From Parasponia andersonii (Eukaryota; Streptophyta; Magnoliopsida; Rosales; Cannabaceae), in NCBI GenBank assembly GCA_002914805.1, contig JXTB01000321.1:412293-476292 (forward strand): a stretch of DNA of 64,000 bases, given 5' to 3'. The notes beneath the pieces were generated by a model, which saw only the letters and a program-made list of their open reading frames with translations, was not told the origin of the DNA and did no database searches. A program made the translations under genes and the position numbers. Shown here one piece after another: positions 11,771 to 25,517 of this stretch (the stretch's first letter is position 1; the number at the start of each line of letters is the position of its first letter).

Positions 11771-12121
11771 TGTCAGACCCTTGTAAACTAGGAAGAGGCC
11801 CGTGTGCAGGCCAGCATGGGCCATGACATGGCCATGCTTTGGGTGGGATATGATAAGACTTGTTTACTGTGAGTCATGGCATGACATGGGGTGATGCCTA
11901 GCATTCAAGGTAAGTGTGGTAGGAGGTACACACAAATAGGTGGGAGCACTTAGGCATGCACATGGATAGGCATGCACATGGAGGCAACTCCCATGTGTGT
12001 GCTCGGGGGATGGATTCACAAGAGCAAATGTGCATAGCAAGGTGCGCACCTAGACAGAACATCCACATACGACAATGCGCGTGCATAGCACAAGCGGATT
12101 AGTACGCATCAGCATCTGCAC

Positions 12122-14386
12122 TGTGACACCCAAACTTCTCACAAATTATCATAGCCAATAATAAGCATTTTGCATTATATAATTATATGATTTAGAATTT
12201 ATTCTCTGTCTTAAGATGATTATTAAAAGTTTACTATACCTTAATTTATATATAAGAATTGTTTTGATATTTTAATTTATGTGGAAATTATGGCATTATA
12301 TATATGATTAGAGACTATTAAAATGCATGAATCTTAAAGTTTTTACTTTTTTTACATTTGATGTCTTTTGTATAAAGTCATGTTAAGTGAAACTAAGAAA
12401 ATATTTAATTAGTTGTTAGTAGGCTTTTAGCTTTGGTGTAATGATTACTTAGACTTATAAAACACATATGTATATACTTATATTAGACATTTGTGATGTG
12501 TCATTATTATTAAGAAAGTGTTATTAAGAAAGTGTCAATCTTTATTAACTATAATTCACGACTGTCTCTTTGTATCTAAACCAACCTAGTTACTAACATC
12601 ACTCAAGTTATGTATATTTATATCACAGTCAGCTTTGATAGTGCAACTCAAACTATGTATATTTATATCAAAGTCAGCTTTGATAGTACAAAAATATTAT
12701 GACACCAAATAATTGTCTGTGGCGAGTTTAGGCTCGGCAAGAAGATAATACTTAGAGGTAAGTCTTAGGAAATATTTCCTTAATTATTTTTAGTGCTTTA
12801 CTGATTCTTTATATTGAATTTAATAAGATTTGCTCAAGGCTAAACTCCTTTGTGCGTAAAGATTTACTTGTGGAACAACTGGATATTTGAGTATCTCTTA
12901 CGAACTTTTGTTGGTATTTACTACTCAAGTCAGTTTTTGTTAACTTATGTATTATTCCAAAGGCTATGTATATTTAATTTAACTATATTATATATTTGTC
13001 ATAGAAAAAAACAAATATATATATATATGGTAACTTTTCTAGAACCTAATACATTAATATAAGGAGTTCTAGTTTACGGTTGCTTTTGTACGTGAGTTAC
13101 AATTTTAAGGATTGACTTTTAGAAGTTACGACCCAGTTTAAGTATATTTGGGGTTATATATTGGGAAATTATTGTCTGTTTGTTCCTAGACAAAAATTAA
13201 AAAAATAATAATAATATTGGAATTAATCAACAAATTTTGATATATACTTTTTATCAACTTTAGGTTTGGAATTCAAATATTAAAATTTCAAGTTTGGCAA
13301 TCGAGGATGTTGAAGCTAGACAGTTTTCTAATAACTTTGTTACCATTTATTAGCATTACAACTCCATAGGCTTCTTGTTGTTATATATTACTTAATTGGT
13401 AATTTAAGAGACTCTAATGTTAATAATAAGAATACAATTTATTTTCAGAATTTTAGTATTGAGAATACTATTTCTCTTCACAGTGTTAGTTTCTATATTT
13501 TTCCGAGGTAAGTAACATTTCACCTGCAATATAAGATACTATATGGATTGTATTAACTATGTGACTAAGTCTGAATAAAATGCATACACATCATTGCATA
13601 TATGGTATAAAATATTTTTAATTTTAAAGTTATGAAATGTCAGGTATGATTATTAGACTTTGTTTTTGAAAAAAAATAAAATGTTTTGTGTAATATGTTG
13701 CCTAGAAAGTTAGGGTAGATACGGGACGTGGTGGGCCGACATCCTAAATATATGAAAGTATACCCATAACGGTTTAGATTCTAGTGTGGATCTATATATC
13801 TACAACATGAGGATGATCTTTGGTGTACAATGAGGTTAATATTGTTTTTATATAAAAATCTCTATGTTGCTTATATTATGGCTACTTTCGATATGTTATG
13901 TTATGTAGCTCAGTGACAAGTCTGTTGTTTTGACCAGATACTATAATACATAAAGGATCTTTGTAAAGATATGATTTCTGAAAGTGTTCGTTAGAAATTT
14001 TTTATGCATAATGTTACTTATTGAGTCATCACTCACTAATTCTTGCATTGTAGGTAATGTTGGTTGATACTTGAGCATGTAGATAGACGCCAAACTCCTA
14101 ACTTAGTTGCACATATGGACATTTCGGCAAATTGTAGGTGAAAGGCCATATTTGATATGAATGTAAATAAGTGAAGTAATTTTTAGATACTTGCTATTTT
14201 CAATACCGTTTGTACTGTATATATTAACTAAAGAAAGTTTCTACTTTTCTACATAAAATATTTTGTTTTCCTTTGACCACATTATTTTCTATTTTAAACA
14301 TTTTAAATAATGTTACTCTTTTTTAAATCAATTGAACTACTTTTGAAAGCCAACGTATATGTACAAGTAAATTCTTGAATGTTTCA
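12122..14386 (+). repeat. 5' LTR of the Ty3/gypsy element
   Basis: Starts TGTGACACCC and ends GTTTCA just before the primer-binding site. It aligns along its length with 18356-20928. It contains a 45-bp tandem duplication near 12602-12690 around TATGTATATTTATATCA. Confidence 0.8.
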
Positions 14387-17300
14387 ATTGGTATCTGAGT
14401 AGAAGTTTTAAATAGTTCTGAAGACCATCCATATACAAAAGTAAAGAAAGAAAAATGGCTTTATTCACGTGCAAGATTTTTCTTTTTTGTTTTAATTATA
14501 TGTATATTGTTTTATAAGTGCATTGCATGCTATATGTCTATTATTGGCCACAAGTACATATAACATATGAAAGTTAAAATTCCAGGACATAATTATGGTG
14601 AATAAATAAACTCAGAGGAATGTTGAAAGAATGGGACCCTCCTCTTAAAGGGATCCAAGGGATGAGTGTAGAACGCCTTACTAATCTAGTGAAACGATTG
14701 TTAAAGAGAGATGTCAAAAGAAATAATTAATCCCTAGCCAATCCCCCATCTCTACTAAGAACAAAAAGTAGTGAAATAGGAGATGAAAGGTTTCGGAAGC
14801 TACAACTACCATCATTTGAGGGCGTTTTAACCCTATTATAGCTAAACAAATGGATTCGAATAACTAAGAGAATGTTAAATTATGCGAAGGTCACAGATAT
14901 TGAGAAGGTCCCATGTGTATCCTTCATGCTTCAATGATGCTGAGTATTGATGGAATACTATAAGGAGTGTTTATAGTGTGACTACAATGACTTAGGACAG
15001 GTTTAAAAAGATTTTCGATAGTAAATATTTTTCTGATGCTACTCGGACTAGTAGAAGAGTAAAATTTGTGAATCTGAAAAAGGGCATGATGTCAGTGGCA
15101 GAGTACATCAACAAGTTTGATGAGCTATCTCGATATGCTTTGTATGTGCTTGCCACTAATGAGTTAAAGGTAGAGAAATTTTTACAGGGTCTTAGGAAGG
15201 GTATATTACAAGACTTAAAGGCATGTGGGATTAAATTCTTCTATTATCTTAGAAAGCTAATAGAGCTTTGAATTCTAAGCAGGTTGAAAAGGAGTAAAAA
15301 GGAGAGGAAAATGAAGAGAAGAAAGACAAAATAAGGAGAACTAAAAGAATTATAGACTGTACTTTCAACATAACAGAGGAGACCAAGCTCAAGGTTTTCG
15401 TCCTCAAGATAATAATAATAATAATAAAAGAGCTCATGTATTACAGAATAATCAGGACCCAAACAAACGTCCTAAGACTGACTAAGGAAGTACTTTGCAA
15501 ATTAAGTATTTAGCATATGAGAAGTCTTATCCAAGAGAATGTAGACTAAAAGCTGGTTTGTGCTTCAAGTACGATAAAGAATTGTCTTGAGATGAAAGGA
15601 GAATAGAAGAAGGGGAATGCTAGATATTTTGCTCTCACTGAAGAAGATGCAATAGCTGATCCTTTACTAATATCAGGTGAGATTCTTATCTTCGATATTA
15701 GTACTCATATATTAATAGATTCAGGTGCCACACATTCCTTTGTATTATTAGCATTTGTGAAAAGGTTGGATCAAGAACCACAGAGAATAATTAGTAAGTT
15801 TGGAACTATTATTGAAGGGTAAAGATATTCCTCAAATAGTCTTTAAAACATATTACGGCCATTATGAGTTTCTAGTGAAGATATTCCTAAAATAGTCTTT
15901 AAAACATATTACGATCATTATGAGTTTCTAGTGATGCCATTTGATTTGACCACGCTTATACAGGCTTCATAGATCTCATAAATCGAGTTTTTAAAGACTA
16001 TTTGGACAAGTTTGTCATTGTGTTTACAGATGATATCTTAGTGTACTCACAATACAAGGAAGAGCATATGGAACATTTGAGGACCAGTTTGTAGATTTCA
16101 AAGGAGAAACAATTATAAGCCAAGTTTTAAAAAGTATGAATTTTAGCTGGAAAAGGTATCTTTTCTAGGATATGTAGTTTCTAAGGATGGTATATTTGCT
16201 GATCCAATCAAAGTTAAAATAGTAAGCAAGTGGTTTAGACCTACTAATTCAATGGAAGTAAGAAGTTTCTTAGGTCTAGTAGGTTATTAAGGCATTTTGT
16301 TGAAGAATTTTCTAGGATCACGATGCCTTTAACTCAATTGACAAGGAAAAATAACAGATTTGAATGGTCTAATGCTTATGAGAAGAGTTTTCAATAACTA
16401 AAGCAGCGATTAATTTCAGCTCTTGTGTTAGCTATACCATTAGGTTCTAAAGGATTCATTATCTATAGTGATGCCTTAAGGAAAAGATTGGGGTGTATCT
16501 TGATATAAAATGGAAAGGTCATTGCTTATGCTTCTAGACAATTAAAACAATATGAACGGAATTACCCTACTCACGATTTGGAATTAGCAGCTATGGTGTT
16601 TGCATTAAAAGTTTGGAGGCATTACTTATATAGTGAATATTGTAATATTTATACTAATTATAAGAGTTTGAAGTATTTCTTCACATAAAAAGAGTTAAAT
16701 ATGAGGCAAAGATGGCAGTTAGAATTAGTAAAAGATTACAATTGTGAGATTAATTACTATCATGGTAAGGCAAATGTTATTGCAGATGCACCTAGCCAGA
16801 AGTTTTCAAGAAGTTTGACAACTTTACAAACACTATAAAAACCACTCCAAGAAGATTAATGCAGGTCTGGAATTGAACTAGTCACGACAAAATCTATGAT
16901 ACTTCAATCTACACTACTAGAGAGAATTAAATAAGGACAACTTATAGATCCTTATTTAGTTCACCAAAAGTCACTGTTAGAAATAGGTAAAGGGACTGAC
17001 TTCAGCATCTCATCTAATGGGATTATGAAATTCAGGAATAGACTATGTATCCCTAATAATGATGGTCTTAAAAGAGAGTTTCTAATAGAGGCTCACAATA
17101 CTCCTTGCTCAGTTTATTCTGGTACTACAAAAATATGCAATGACTTAAAAGTTTATTACTAGTGGCCTAGGGTGAAAAAAAATTATTGATTATGTTACAC
17201 GATGTTTAACATGTTAATAGATAAAGGCAGTACATCAAAGGTCTAGTGGATTATTATAACCAATACCAATTCCAGGTGAGAAGTAGGAAGAAATTACTAT

Positions 17301-18355
17301 AGATTTTGTTATGGGAGGAAATTACTATAGACTTTGTCGTGGGACTACCAAGAACTACTAAACAACATGATACCATTTAGGTGATTGTAGACAGATATAT
17401 GATATCAACATATTTTCTTCCTATGTATCAATTTGAGGAGTCATATGTCCAAGAGATAGTTAGATTACACAGGATACCACTTTCCATTATTTCTAACTGT
17501 GATTCTAGGTTTACTTTAAAGTTTTAGAAGAGTGTTCATAAAATAATAGGAACTATACTAAATTTTAGTATAGTAATTCATCCACAAATAGATGGTCAAT
17601 TTGAAAAGACAATTCAGATATTAGAAGATATGCTTAGAGTACTTATTTCGGATTTTCAAGGATCATAGAGCAAGTATTTGTCCCTAATAGAGTTTACCTA
17701 TAATAGTAGCTATCAGGCTACGATTGGTGTTACTCATTACGAGATGCTATATCGTTGACAAAGATATCTTAGACCAAAACTTATTAGAATCATAACAAAA
17801 GCTATTAAAAAGATAAGAAAGAGAATGCAAGAAGGGTATGACAAACAAGAGAGATATACCAAGTTAAGAAGGAGACCTTTAGAGTTTAATATTAGAGATA
17901 AGGTATTCTTAAATGTAGCACCAGTGAAAGATATAAAAAGGTTTGGAAAAAAAAAAAAAGGAAATTGAGTCCTAGGTATATTGGACATTTTGATATTCTA
18001 GATAGAGTTAGAAATATAGCTTACAAACTTACCTTACCACTAGCTTTATCAAGTGTTCGCAATATCTTCCATGTCTTAATACTAAAGAAATATGTTTAAG
18101 ACCTTTAACATAATTTGTGTTATGAGCCATTAGAGTTAAGTGAATATTTGAGTCATGAAGAACAACTGGTTCAGATCCTTAACCAAAAAGAAAAAGAATT
18201 AAGGCATAAAAAAATTCCATTAGTAAAAGTATTATGAAGAAACTATGCTATAGAAGAAGCTATATGAGATCGTGACGAAGATACTAAGAACAAATATCCT
18301 AATCTTTTTGGTAAGCAAATTTCAAAGATGAAATTTAACTAGGAGTGCAAAATTA

Positions 18356-19137
18356 TGATAACTAAACTTCTCACAGATTATCACAGCCAATAATAAGCAT
18401 CTTACATTGCATAATTATGTGATTTAGGATTTATTCTCAATCTTAAAGACGATTATTACAAGTTTATTATACCTTAATCTAATTATTACAAGTTTATTAT
18501 ACCTTCATCTACATGTACGAATTGTTTTGATATTTAAATTTATGTTGGAATTATGGCATTATATATGTTATTAGGCACTATTAAATTTGCACAAATCTCA
18601 AAGTTTTTTTTTTTTTTTAATGTTTGATGTTCTTTGCATAAAGTCAAGTTAAATGTGAAACTAAGAAAATATTTATTTAATTCTTAGTGGGCTTTAAGCT
18701 TTGGTGTAATGATTACTTAGACTTAAAAAACATACATGTGTATACTTACGTTGGACATTTGTGATATGTCCTCATTATTAAGAAAGTGTCAATATTTATT
18801 AACTATAATTCACGAACAATTAGATGTCCACTGCCTCTTTGTATCTAAACTGACCTAGTTAGCAGCCATTATCACCACTAAAACTATATATATATATATA
18901 TGATTGTCAATCTAATAGGTATTTTCTTTTTATCTATGAGTAGGTATTTTTTTTAACCATTAGATTACCATCTAATAGTGATCCAATGGCTATAATAAAG
19001 TGCATAAAAAAATATGCATTATTAATACTTTTTCTCTCTCTTACTTTTTACAATAAAAAAATGTGTATGCTAAATTTTCATTGGCCAAATTGATACCTAT
19101 GCATAGGTTAAACAAAAAAATACCTACTGGATTGGTC

Positions 19138-19184
<47 letters not shown>

Positions 19185-20928
19185 AGTTAGCTTTGATAGT
19201 GCAAAAGCGTTATGACACCAAATAGTTGTCTGTGGTGAGTTTAGGCTCGGCAAGAAGATAATACTCAGAGATAAGTTTTAGGAAATATTTTCTTAATTGT
19301 TTTTAGTGCTTTACTGATTCTTTATATTGAATTTAATAAGATCTGCTCATGGCTAAACTCTTTTGTGCATTATTAGAAAGAGTTACATGTAGAACAATTC
19401 GATATTTGAGTATCTCTTATGAACTTTTGTTACTATTTACTAATTAAGTCAATTTTTGTTAACTTTTGAACTATTCCAAAGGCTATGTATATTTAATTTA
19501 GCTATATTATATATTTGTCATGGAAGAAAAATATGTGGTGGCTTTCCTAGCACCTAATATATTAATATAAAGAGTCTTAGTTTACGATTGCATTTGTATA
19601 CGAATTATGATTTTAAAGCTTGACTTTTAGGAGTTACAGGCCACTTTAAGTATATTTAGGGTTATATATTGGGAAATTGTTGTCCATTTGTTCTTAGAAA
19701 TAAAAAATAAAAAAATAGTAATATTGGAATCAATCAGCAAGTTTTGATATAAACTTTTCATCAACTTTAGATCTGGAATTCAAATATTAGAATCTCAATT
19801 TTGGTAATTGAGGATGTTTGAGCAAGATAGTTTTCTAATGACTTTGTTGCCATTTATTAGCATTATAACTCTATAGGCTTCTTGTTGTTATATACTACTC
19901 AATTGATAATTTAAGAGACTCCAATGTTAATAATAAGAATATAATTTATTTTCAAGAGTTTAGTATTGAGGTACTATTTCTCTTTATAGTGTTAGTTTCT
20001 AAATTTTTCTGAGGTAAGTAATATTTCACCTGCAATGTAGGAATACTATATGGATTGTATTAACTATGTGATTATGTATTACGTGTCTGAATAAAGTGCA
20101 TAAATATTATTGCATATATGACATAAATATTTTTAGTTTACAGTTATGAAATATCAAGTATAACTATTAGACTTTGACTTTGAAAAGAAAAGAAAAGTTT
20201 TGTGTAATATATTGCCTAGAAAGTTAAGATAGATATGGGACACAGTGGGTTGCCATCCCATATATGTGAAAGCATACCCATAATAGGTCAGATTCTAGCG
20301 TGTATCTATATATTTACAACATGGGGTTGACCTTTGGTGTACAATGAGGTTAGTTTGGTTTTCATATAAAAACTTCTATGTTGCTTATGTTATGGCTACT
20401 TTCGATATGTTATGTTATGTAGCTCGGTAACAAGTCTACTGTTCTGACAAGGCAATGTAGTACACAAAAAGCCATTGTTAAGATATGATTTTTTTAAAAG
20501 TGTTCATCAGAAATTTTTTATGCATAATGTTGCTTACTGAGTCATCACTCACAAGTTTTTGAATTACAGGTAATGATAATTGATACTTGAGCTTGTGGAT
20601 AGACGCCAAACTCCTACCCTAGTTGTGTACATGGACATTTTGGCAAACTATGCGTGAAGGGCCATATTTTGATGTTGTTATGAATATAAATAAACGAAGT
20701 GATTTTTGGATACTTGTCTAATTTCAGTACTATTTGTTCTATATATATATATATTAACTAAAAAAAGTTTCTATAAAAAAAGTTTCTATTTTTCTAGATA
20801 AAATCGAAAAGTTTTTTTTTCCTTTGACCATATTATTTTCTATTTTAAACAACGTTACTCTTTTCCATATCAATTAAACTACTTTTAAAAGTCTACGTGC
20901 GTGTAGAAGAAAATTTTGGATCGTTTCA
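18356..20928 (+). repeat. 3' LTR of the Ty3/gypsy element
   Basis: Pairs with 12122-14386 and ends GTTTCA. The extra length comes mainly from a TA-flanked MITE at 18885-19181 that the 5' copy lacks. That MITE therefore arrived after the retroelement had inserted. Confidence 0.8.
18885..19181. mobile_element. TA-microsatellite-nested MITE, copy B
   Basis: Bounded by TA runs at 18885-18900 and 19141-19181. The left end reads CAATCTAATAGGTATTTTC and the right end AAATACCTACTGGATTGGTC, which are inverted repeats. Internal sequence matches copy C (32090-32368) in the opposite orientation, for example GATCCAATGGCTA and AAATTTTCATTGGCCAAATT. It is absent from the matching site of the 5' LTR, so it is a recent arrival relative to the host element. 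It is non-coding. Confidence 0.75.
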
Positions 20929-21619
20929 TGCTCGTACAGACAACACAAGTTTGCCCGTGCATGCGCTTAGGCATTCGGATGCTTGTATGGGCGTTTAGAC
21001 ATAAATGCAAGAAATACAGAAGTCTTGGCACAGTGCCTTGGCATGTGACCGAGAAATGTGGGAGTCATGGTATTAGGACGTGACCATGATTGAGCTATGT
21101 AGGCGGCTGAGTGCTTACGACCGAGTTCCATAAAAATGCGCAGAGTTGGTGAGACGATTGTAGGTGGTGGCTATAGAGATTGGCGAAAGTGGTGCACGTG
21201 CACGCAAGAAAGGTGTGCACCACTCAGGCATGTGACGAGCGAGCATTTTTCGTATTGTCCCGCACAACCTCGAGCTAGATGACATCTTATGATGGTTTAA
21301 ATGTGTTCCAACCATTAGAATGTGGATTTAGTAGTCCTAATGGTTAGGGGTGTTAGCCACACCTGTTTTGCCGATAAATAGCTAAGTTGTGAAATGTAGA
21401 GGACACATGAGGCTTGTGTGATCCCTACAACAAACTCGTAATTCCTTTTGAGATTAATAAAAGGTTAGGAGGTATTCCTATATGCTTGTGCGCACTTTAC
21501 TTTGCCTTTGATAGTTCCTTATTGAGCGTGGTGAGTTGAACGCTTGAGTGGGCTGACTAAGTTCAGAACTTAGTGCCATCACAAAGTGAAAAATTCAGTG
21601 AGTTTTAGAGCTTGTGACA

Positions 21620-22369
21620 TAGCCCATGACGGTAGCCTTGTGATGTTTCATTTGCCACACCAATTCAGATGCATGAGTAAAACTAGAGCACAATATAACA
21701 TAATTAATGCAAATTTTTAGAGAAATGCCAGTGACAGATGCAATAATCATTGATAGGTGTGGGCCCACTATGTGTGATCCTGGCAATCAACAATCCAGAT
21801 TGGATATACTTGTCCATCCCTAGTACAGTTCTAATCTTATACGGGATGCAGGTTTTGCAAACTAACCGTGGCCAGCTGGATAAATAGATTTGCTTTCAAG
21901 TGTGCAAATCATAGGTGATGCATTTTCTTACTATGCACTCAAAAGAATCAATCAATTACATGGGAGTTTAAGTCCATCATCGATCGAAATGATTTCACAA
22001 AAGGATTTCAATTAAGATGCCTTCTTCATTAAGAACATAAAGAAACAAATTCATCACTATTAAAGAAAAAGGGTCTCAGTTCTTTCTCAGCAGCCTTTGC
22101 CTATTGGTTTTTATTGGATAATCACCAGTAATCACAATAGTATACGCACCCTTGAACATTGAATTCCAGAAAATAGAAGAGAGGCATACTACAATATAAA
22201 ATTGAAACTTCTCATTATAAAAGGAAATAACAGCTCTTCTCTATATTGTGAAATTCTAGTTTCACATGCACTTTAAAGCTTTATAGGGTTATCACATCTT
22301 TCTAAGTTTATGCACACACCTTGGGGGTCAAAAAGGCTGCTGTAGGAGCAAAGAAAATGTGTCATCCAT
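21620..22369. other. intergenic stretch / LPXC 3' flank
   Basis: No exon-like frame or repeat end was identified. It continues the sequence interrupted at 11770 by the solo LTR and probably includes the LPXC 3' UTR at its right side. Confidence 0.3.
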
Positions 22370-25300
22370 TTAGATACTAACTGATAGCATACGTGCCAAA
22401 TCAGCATGCAGTGCATGGCCACCCTGAATCACATAAAAAATCAAACAGTCAACTTCATTATTCATCTTTTCAACACTGTGTAATAAGCATAGAATACAAA
22501 CAAAACATATACAATCAACACTTTTTTTTCCCAGTGAAATGAAAGCTGGAAATCTTTTGAGGATGTAACTTAAAGAATCTCCACCATTGCTTTCGCTTTT
22601 TATCTATTTATTTATTTATTGAAAATGTTCAAAGTGTTAGAAAGAAAGCCCATCTCTTCACTTATAGCTCAAAACTACTTTTGAACGGAAACATTTTATT
22701 ACATAGAACAGTACTGAACCATTTCTGGCTACAAAAGGAAACTAGTGATGGTACAGTCCTAATGAAAGGATTGCTAGTAACATAGTAGAATGACGACACA
22801 AACGGGTAAGTGATTTAGCTTGAGAATTTGAATTGTGGGTAATAAATAAAAGGCATCTCGATTTTTTTTTTTTACTACATAGTGGATATGAACATAGAAG
22901 AATGTAAATTGCAATTAAATTTTTTTCAAGTATTTGGCAAGAAAATAATACAGATGATAAGTGGACAAAAAAAAATATTTATATCTTCATTCCACCCTAA
23001 GTATAACACCAGTTCCAAAAGTCTGCAGTTTTTTTTTTTTTTTGGTTTCGAAGTTCCGTATGTTCCAATTAGCAAACTTTTAAGAGTTTCTACCCAGAGC
23101 CACAGCCTGACTGAATACAAAAGCTTGCTTAAACCATCTATACATTGCATTCGGAGTAAAGGCCAACAGATTCACACAACGTGAACCCATTTAAACACAA
23201 GGTTGATAATCTAATAAACGAGCTTATAAACTGACATTGACAAAGAGAGAAAATACTGGCACACACACACACATCGCAAAAGGATGAAAGAAAGAAAGAA
23301 CACAATACGTGCCTTGTAAACCACTATGTGCGCCACAGGAATCCCTTGACTGCCAAATCTTGCAAAAAGAGAAAGATCACCAATAAGGTCTAAGACCTTA
23401 TGGCGACAAGGTTCATCATGGAAACGAAGTGGAGGGTTCAACCAACCTTTACTAGCACTGCAAAGTGAGAGGAAGAAAAACCAACTAAATCTGAGGTCTG
23501 CGTAGCCATTAAAAATTTTCATACCACAAAATTTTCAGAAAATATAAGAGACTTGGGCAACCACGCTTTGCTTAACCACATAGAATCAAACTAAAATTGC
23601 TTAACCACGCCTAAGCCTGGTAGTTTCAGCAAGAAAACCATTAATTATAAGTAACGAAAATATAGGATTATTTGGTTGTGTTTCTGAATCATGAACAGAA
23701 ATCTTGCGAATAGATAAGTTCTTTTACTGTTTCCAGGAAGAGTATAAACAAAAGAAGTTTTGATTAAAGAACATCAGAACAATGTTTTGTTTCTACTTCC
23801 AATTCATTGAAAAGAAAACGGCTGAGAGTACATGGAAGTAACATTTTCTTTTTGTTTTCTGAAAGCTGTTTCAAGAAACCGTTACCCAAAATGTACCAAT
23901 CTCCTTGGCAACTTGCAAGTCATATAGCACTGTTAACTGAATGTTATACCATATCATAGAAATTCCACCAAGATAGATTCAAATAAAACTTAGAAATGAG
24001 CAGGCTACTACAAAAAGTTTCTAAAGACGCATAAGAGTGCAATTAGATATATCATTTACTTGTTTCTCGTGTATAACTTCATTAGATAACTACTTGCTCT
24101 TCCAAGTGCTAAACTTTGGTTTGACTTTCATTCACCAATACTTAATGTAGGGAAGGAGATGGTTCAATTGACAGTTTCTAAAGTCTTGTAAAGCATAAAC
24201 TACGAAGCATCTGACCTACAAACGATTCCATTTTCTAGTCCACCGCCTTTGATGAGTCCTAAATTGCGCATTTTCTCCACCTGTAGTAAATTCCCAACAT
24301 GAGTTTAGCATCAGCAGCAATCTTAAAATATTTACTATTTACACATTAGAGGTAAAGTTTTCACTTTCACAAATGGTTAGACACGTTAAAGTGATGGATT
24401 TGCCAGGGCCTTTAATCTGACAGAAAACCCCAGAATTTGGTTATATTGCCAAATTTCTTATACATGCGATGTTTTCATGCAACATCGTCTTTCCCAGGGC
24501 ATACGTACTAGGTTTTGCTGTAAAAATAATTTAGGCCTTTAGGTCATATATAAGCTAATAATCTAATACTTGTATAGTACGGCTTTTAATGTCAATTGAC
24601 TCAATGTTGAATACATACAATTACAACAAAAGAATTTACAGGTATGCTATAAAAATTATTCTGAGACTAGTATAACTGAACACTGAACAGACACTAAAAC
24701 AAGTACTAATAACCCAAACTTGGTGCGGAGAAAATTGCTTCCAGAAATTTTATGCTGCTTAAGAATAAAAAAATAAAAAAAATAAAACATATGCATGCAA
24801 TGCTTATCGATGGAAAAGTGATTTAAATTTGTTAAATAGGTATAAACATCGTCAATGGGCATAGATGACTGAAGAATTGAATGAAAATTTTATTAGACCT
24901 ACCTGTAACTCTCTGGTTCATTTCCACTTCAACACTTGCAAGCAATATAATAAAAGATCTCAGAGATGCAGTACCACCTAACATATTTTTTTTTTTTTCT
25001 TTCGTTTCCTTCTTAAAACGGTATCGTAACTGGTCATATCAAATATTAACTCACAAAAGATAAACACGTATAGACATCACTAAGCTTAATTTTAAACGCT
25101 GTCTTGCTTTGTATACATCAGTTTTTCCATGCATTAAAATGTCTCAATTTTTATATTTATCCTTGAGTCGGTTCCTGAAAGAGTCAACTAAGAAAACAGA
25201 AAGGGAAAATGATAAGAAGACAAAATGGTGAAGAAATTTAAGACGTGACCTCCTCATAGAGACAAAAAGTTCTTGATGAAGCTATCTGCTTGGTGTAATA

Positions 25301-25477
25301 AGAGCTATCAAAGGAAGCTGAAGACAAGCACTGGTAGCCAATAGCAGGGGCCTGCAAGGTAAAGTGTCTGTGTATGTAGGTAGCTTCATTCATTAAATTC
25401 TCAAAATGATCTTATTAACTCCGACAAAATGGTTTATCGACAAATATAATGCTCTAAAATTATGAGTAATGAGTGCT

Positions 25478-25517
<40 letters not shown>

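Larger units (their letters stand above)
12122..20928 (+). mobile_element. decayed Ty3/gypsy LTR retrotransposon (fossil)
   Basis: LTRs lie at 12122-14386 and 18356-20928; the second is longer because a MITE sits in it. A primer site resembling initiator-methionine tRNA (TGGTATCTGAG) follows the 5' LTR at about 14389. The internal region (about 4 kb) keeps recognisable traces in Ty3/gypsy order: gag (about 14.8-15.3 kb), aspartic protease with a DSGA motif (about 15.7 kb), reverse transcriptase (about 15.9-16.4 kb), RNase H (about 16.4-16.8 kb) and integrase (about 17.0-18.1 kb). The integrase tail resembles the chromoviral Tekay/Del group. It is broken, with many breaks and a shortened internal region. 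In one 110-bp sample the LTRs differ at roughly a tenth of sites, suggesting an age of several million years. Flanks TGCAC and TGCTC agree at four of five bases. Confidence 0.85.
11771..21619. mobile_element. solo LTR (about 1.04 kb) split by a younger LTR element
   Basis: The outer pieces 11771-12121 and 20929-21619 read together as a single long terminal repeat. It starts TGTCAGACCC and ends CTTGTGACA, so its ends are inverted TGTCA/TGACA. The five bases TAGCC flank it on both sides (11766-11770 and 21620-21624), a perfect target duplication. A TATA-like GATAAATA lies at 21373-21380 and a polyadenylation-like AATAAA at 21466-21471, as expected of an LTR. No internal region of its own is left, hence solo. 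It is older than the element inside it. The family is probably Ty3/gypsy, but without coding sequence this is inference. Confidence 0.7.

Noticed and set aside
12602-12690. CRISPR-like or satellite array in the 5' LTR
   Set aside because: Only two adjoining 45-bp copies; a simple tandem duplication within an LTR.
23305-23308. GT donor (GCAC|GTATTG) for LPXC intron 6
   Set aside because: It breaks the frame and loses the catalytic GGHALH tail; the GC donor two codon-thirds upstream keeps both.
25478-25515. Another TA-nested MITE at the TA runs of 25.5 kb and 62.9 kb
   Set aside because: Neither run is followed by the AGTAGGTATTTTT-type ends; both are plain microsatellites.
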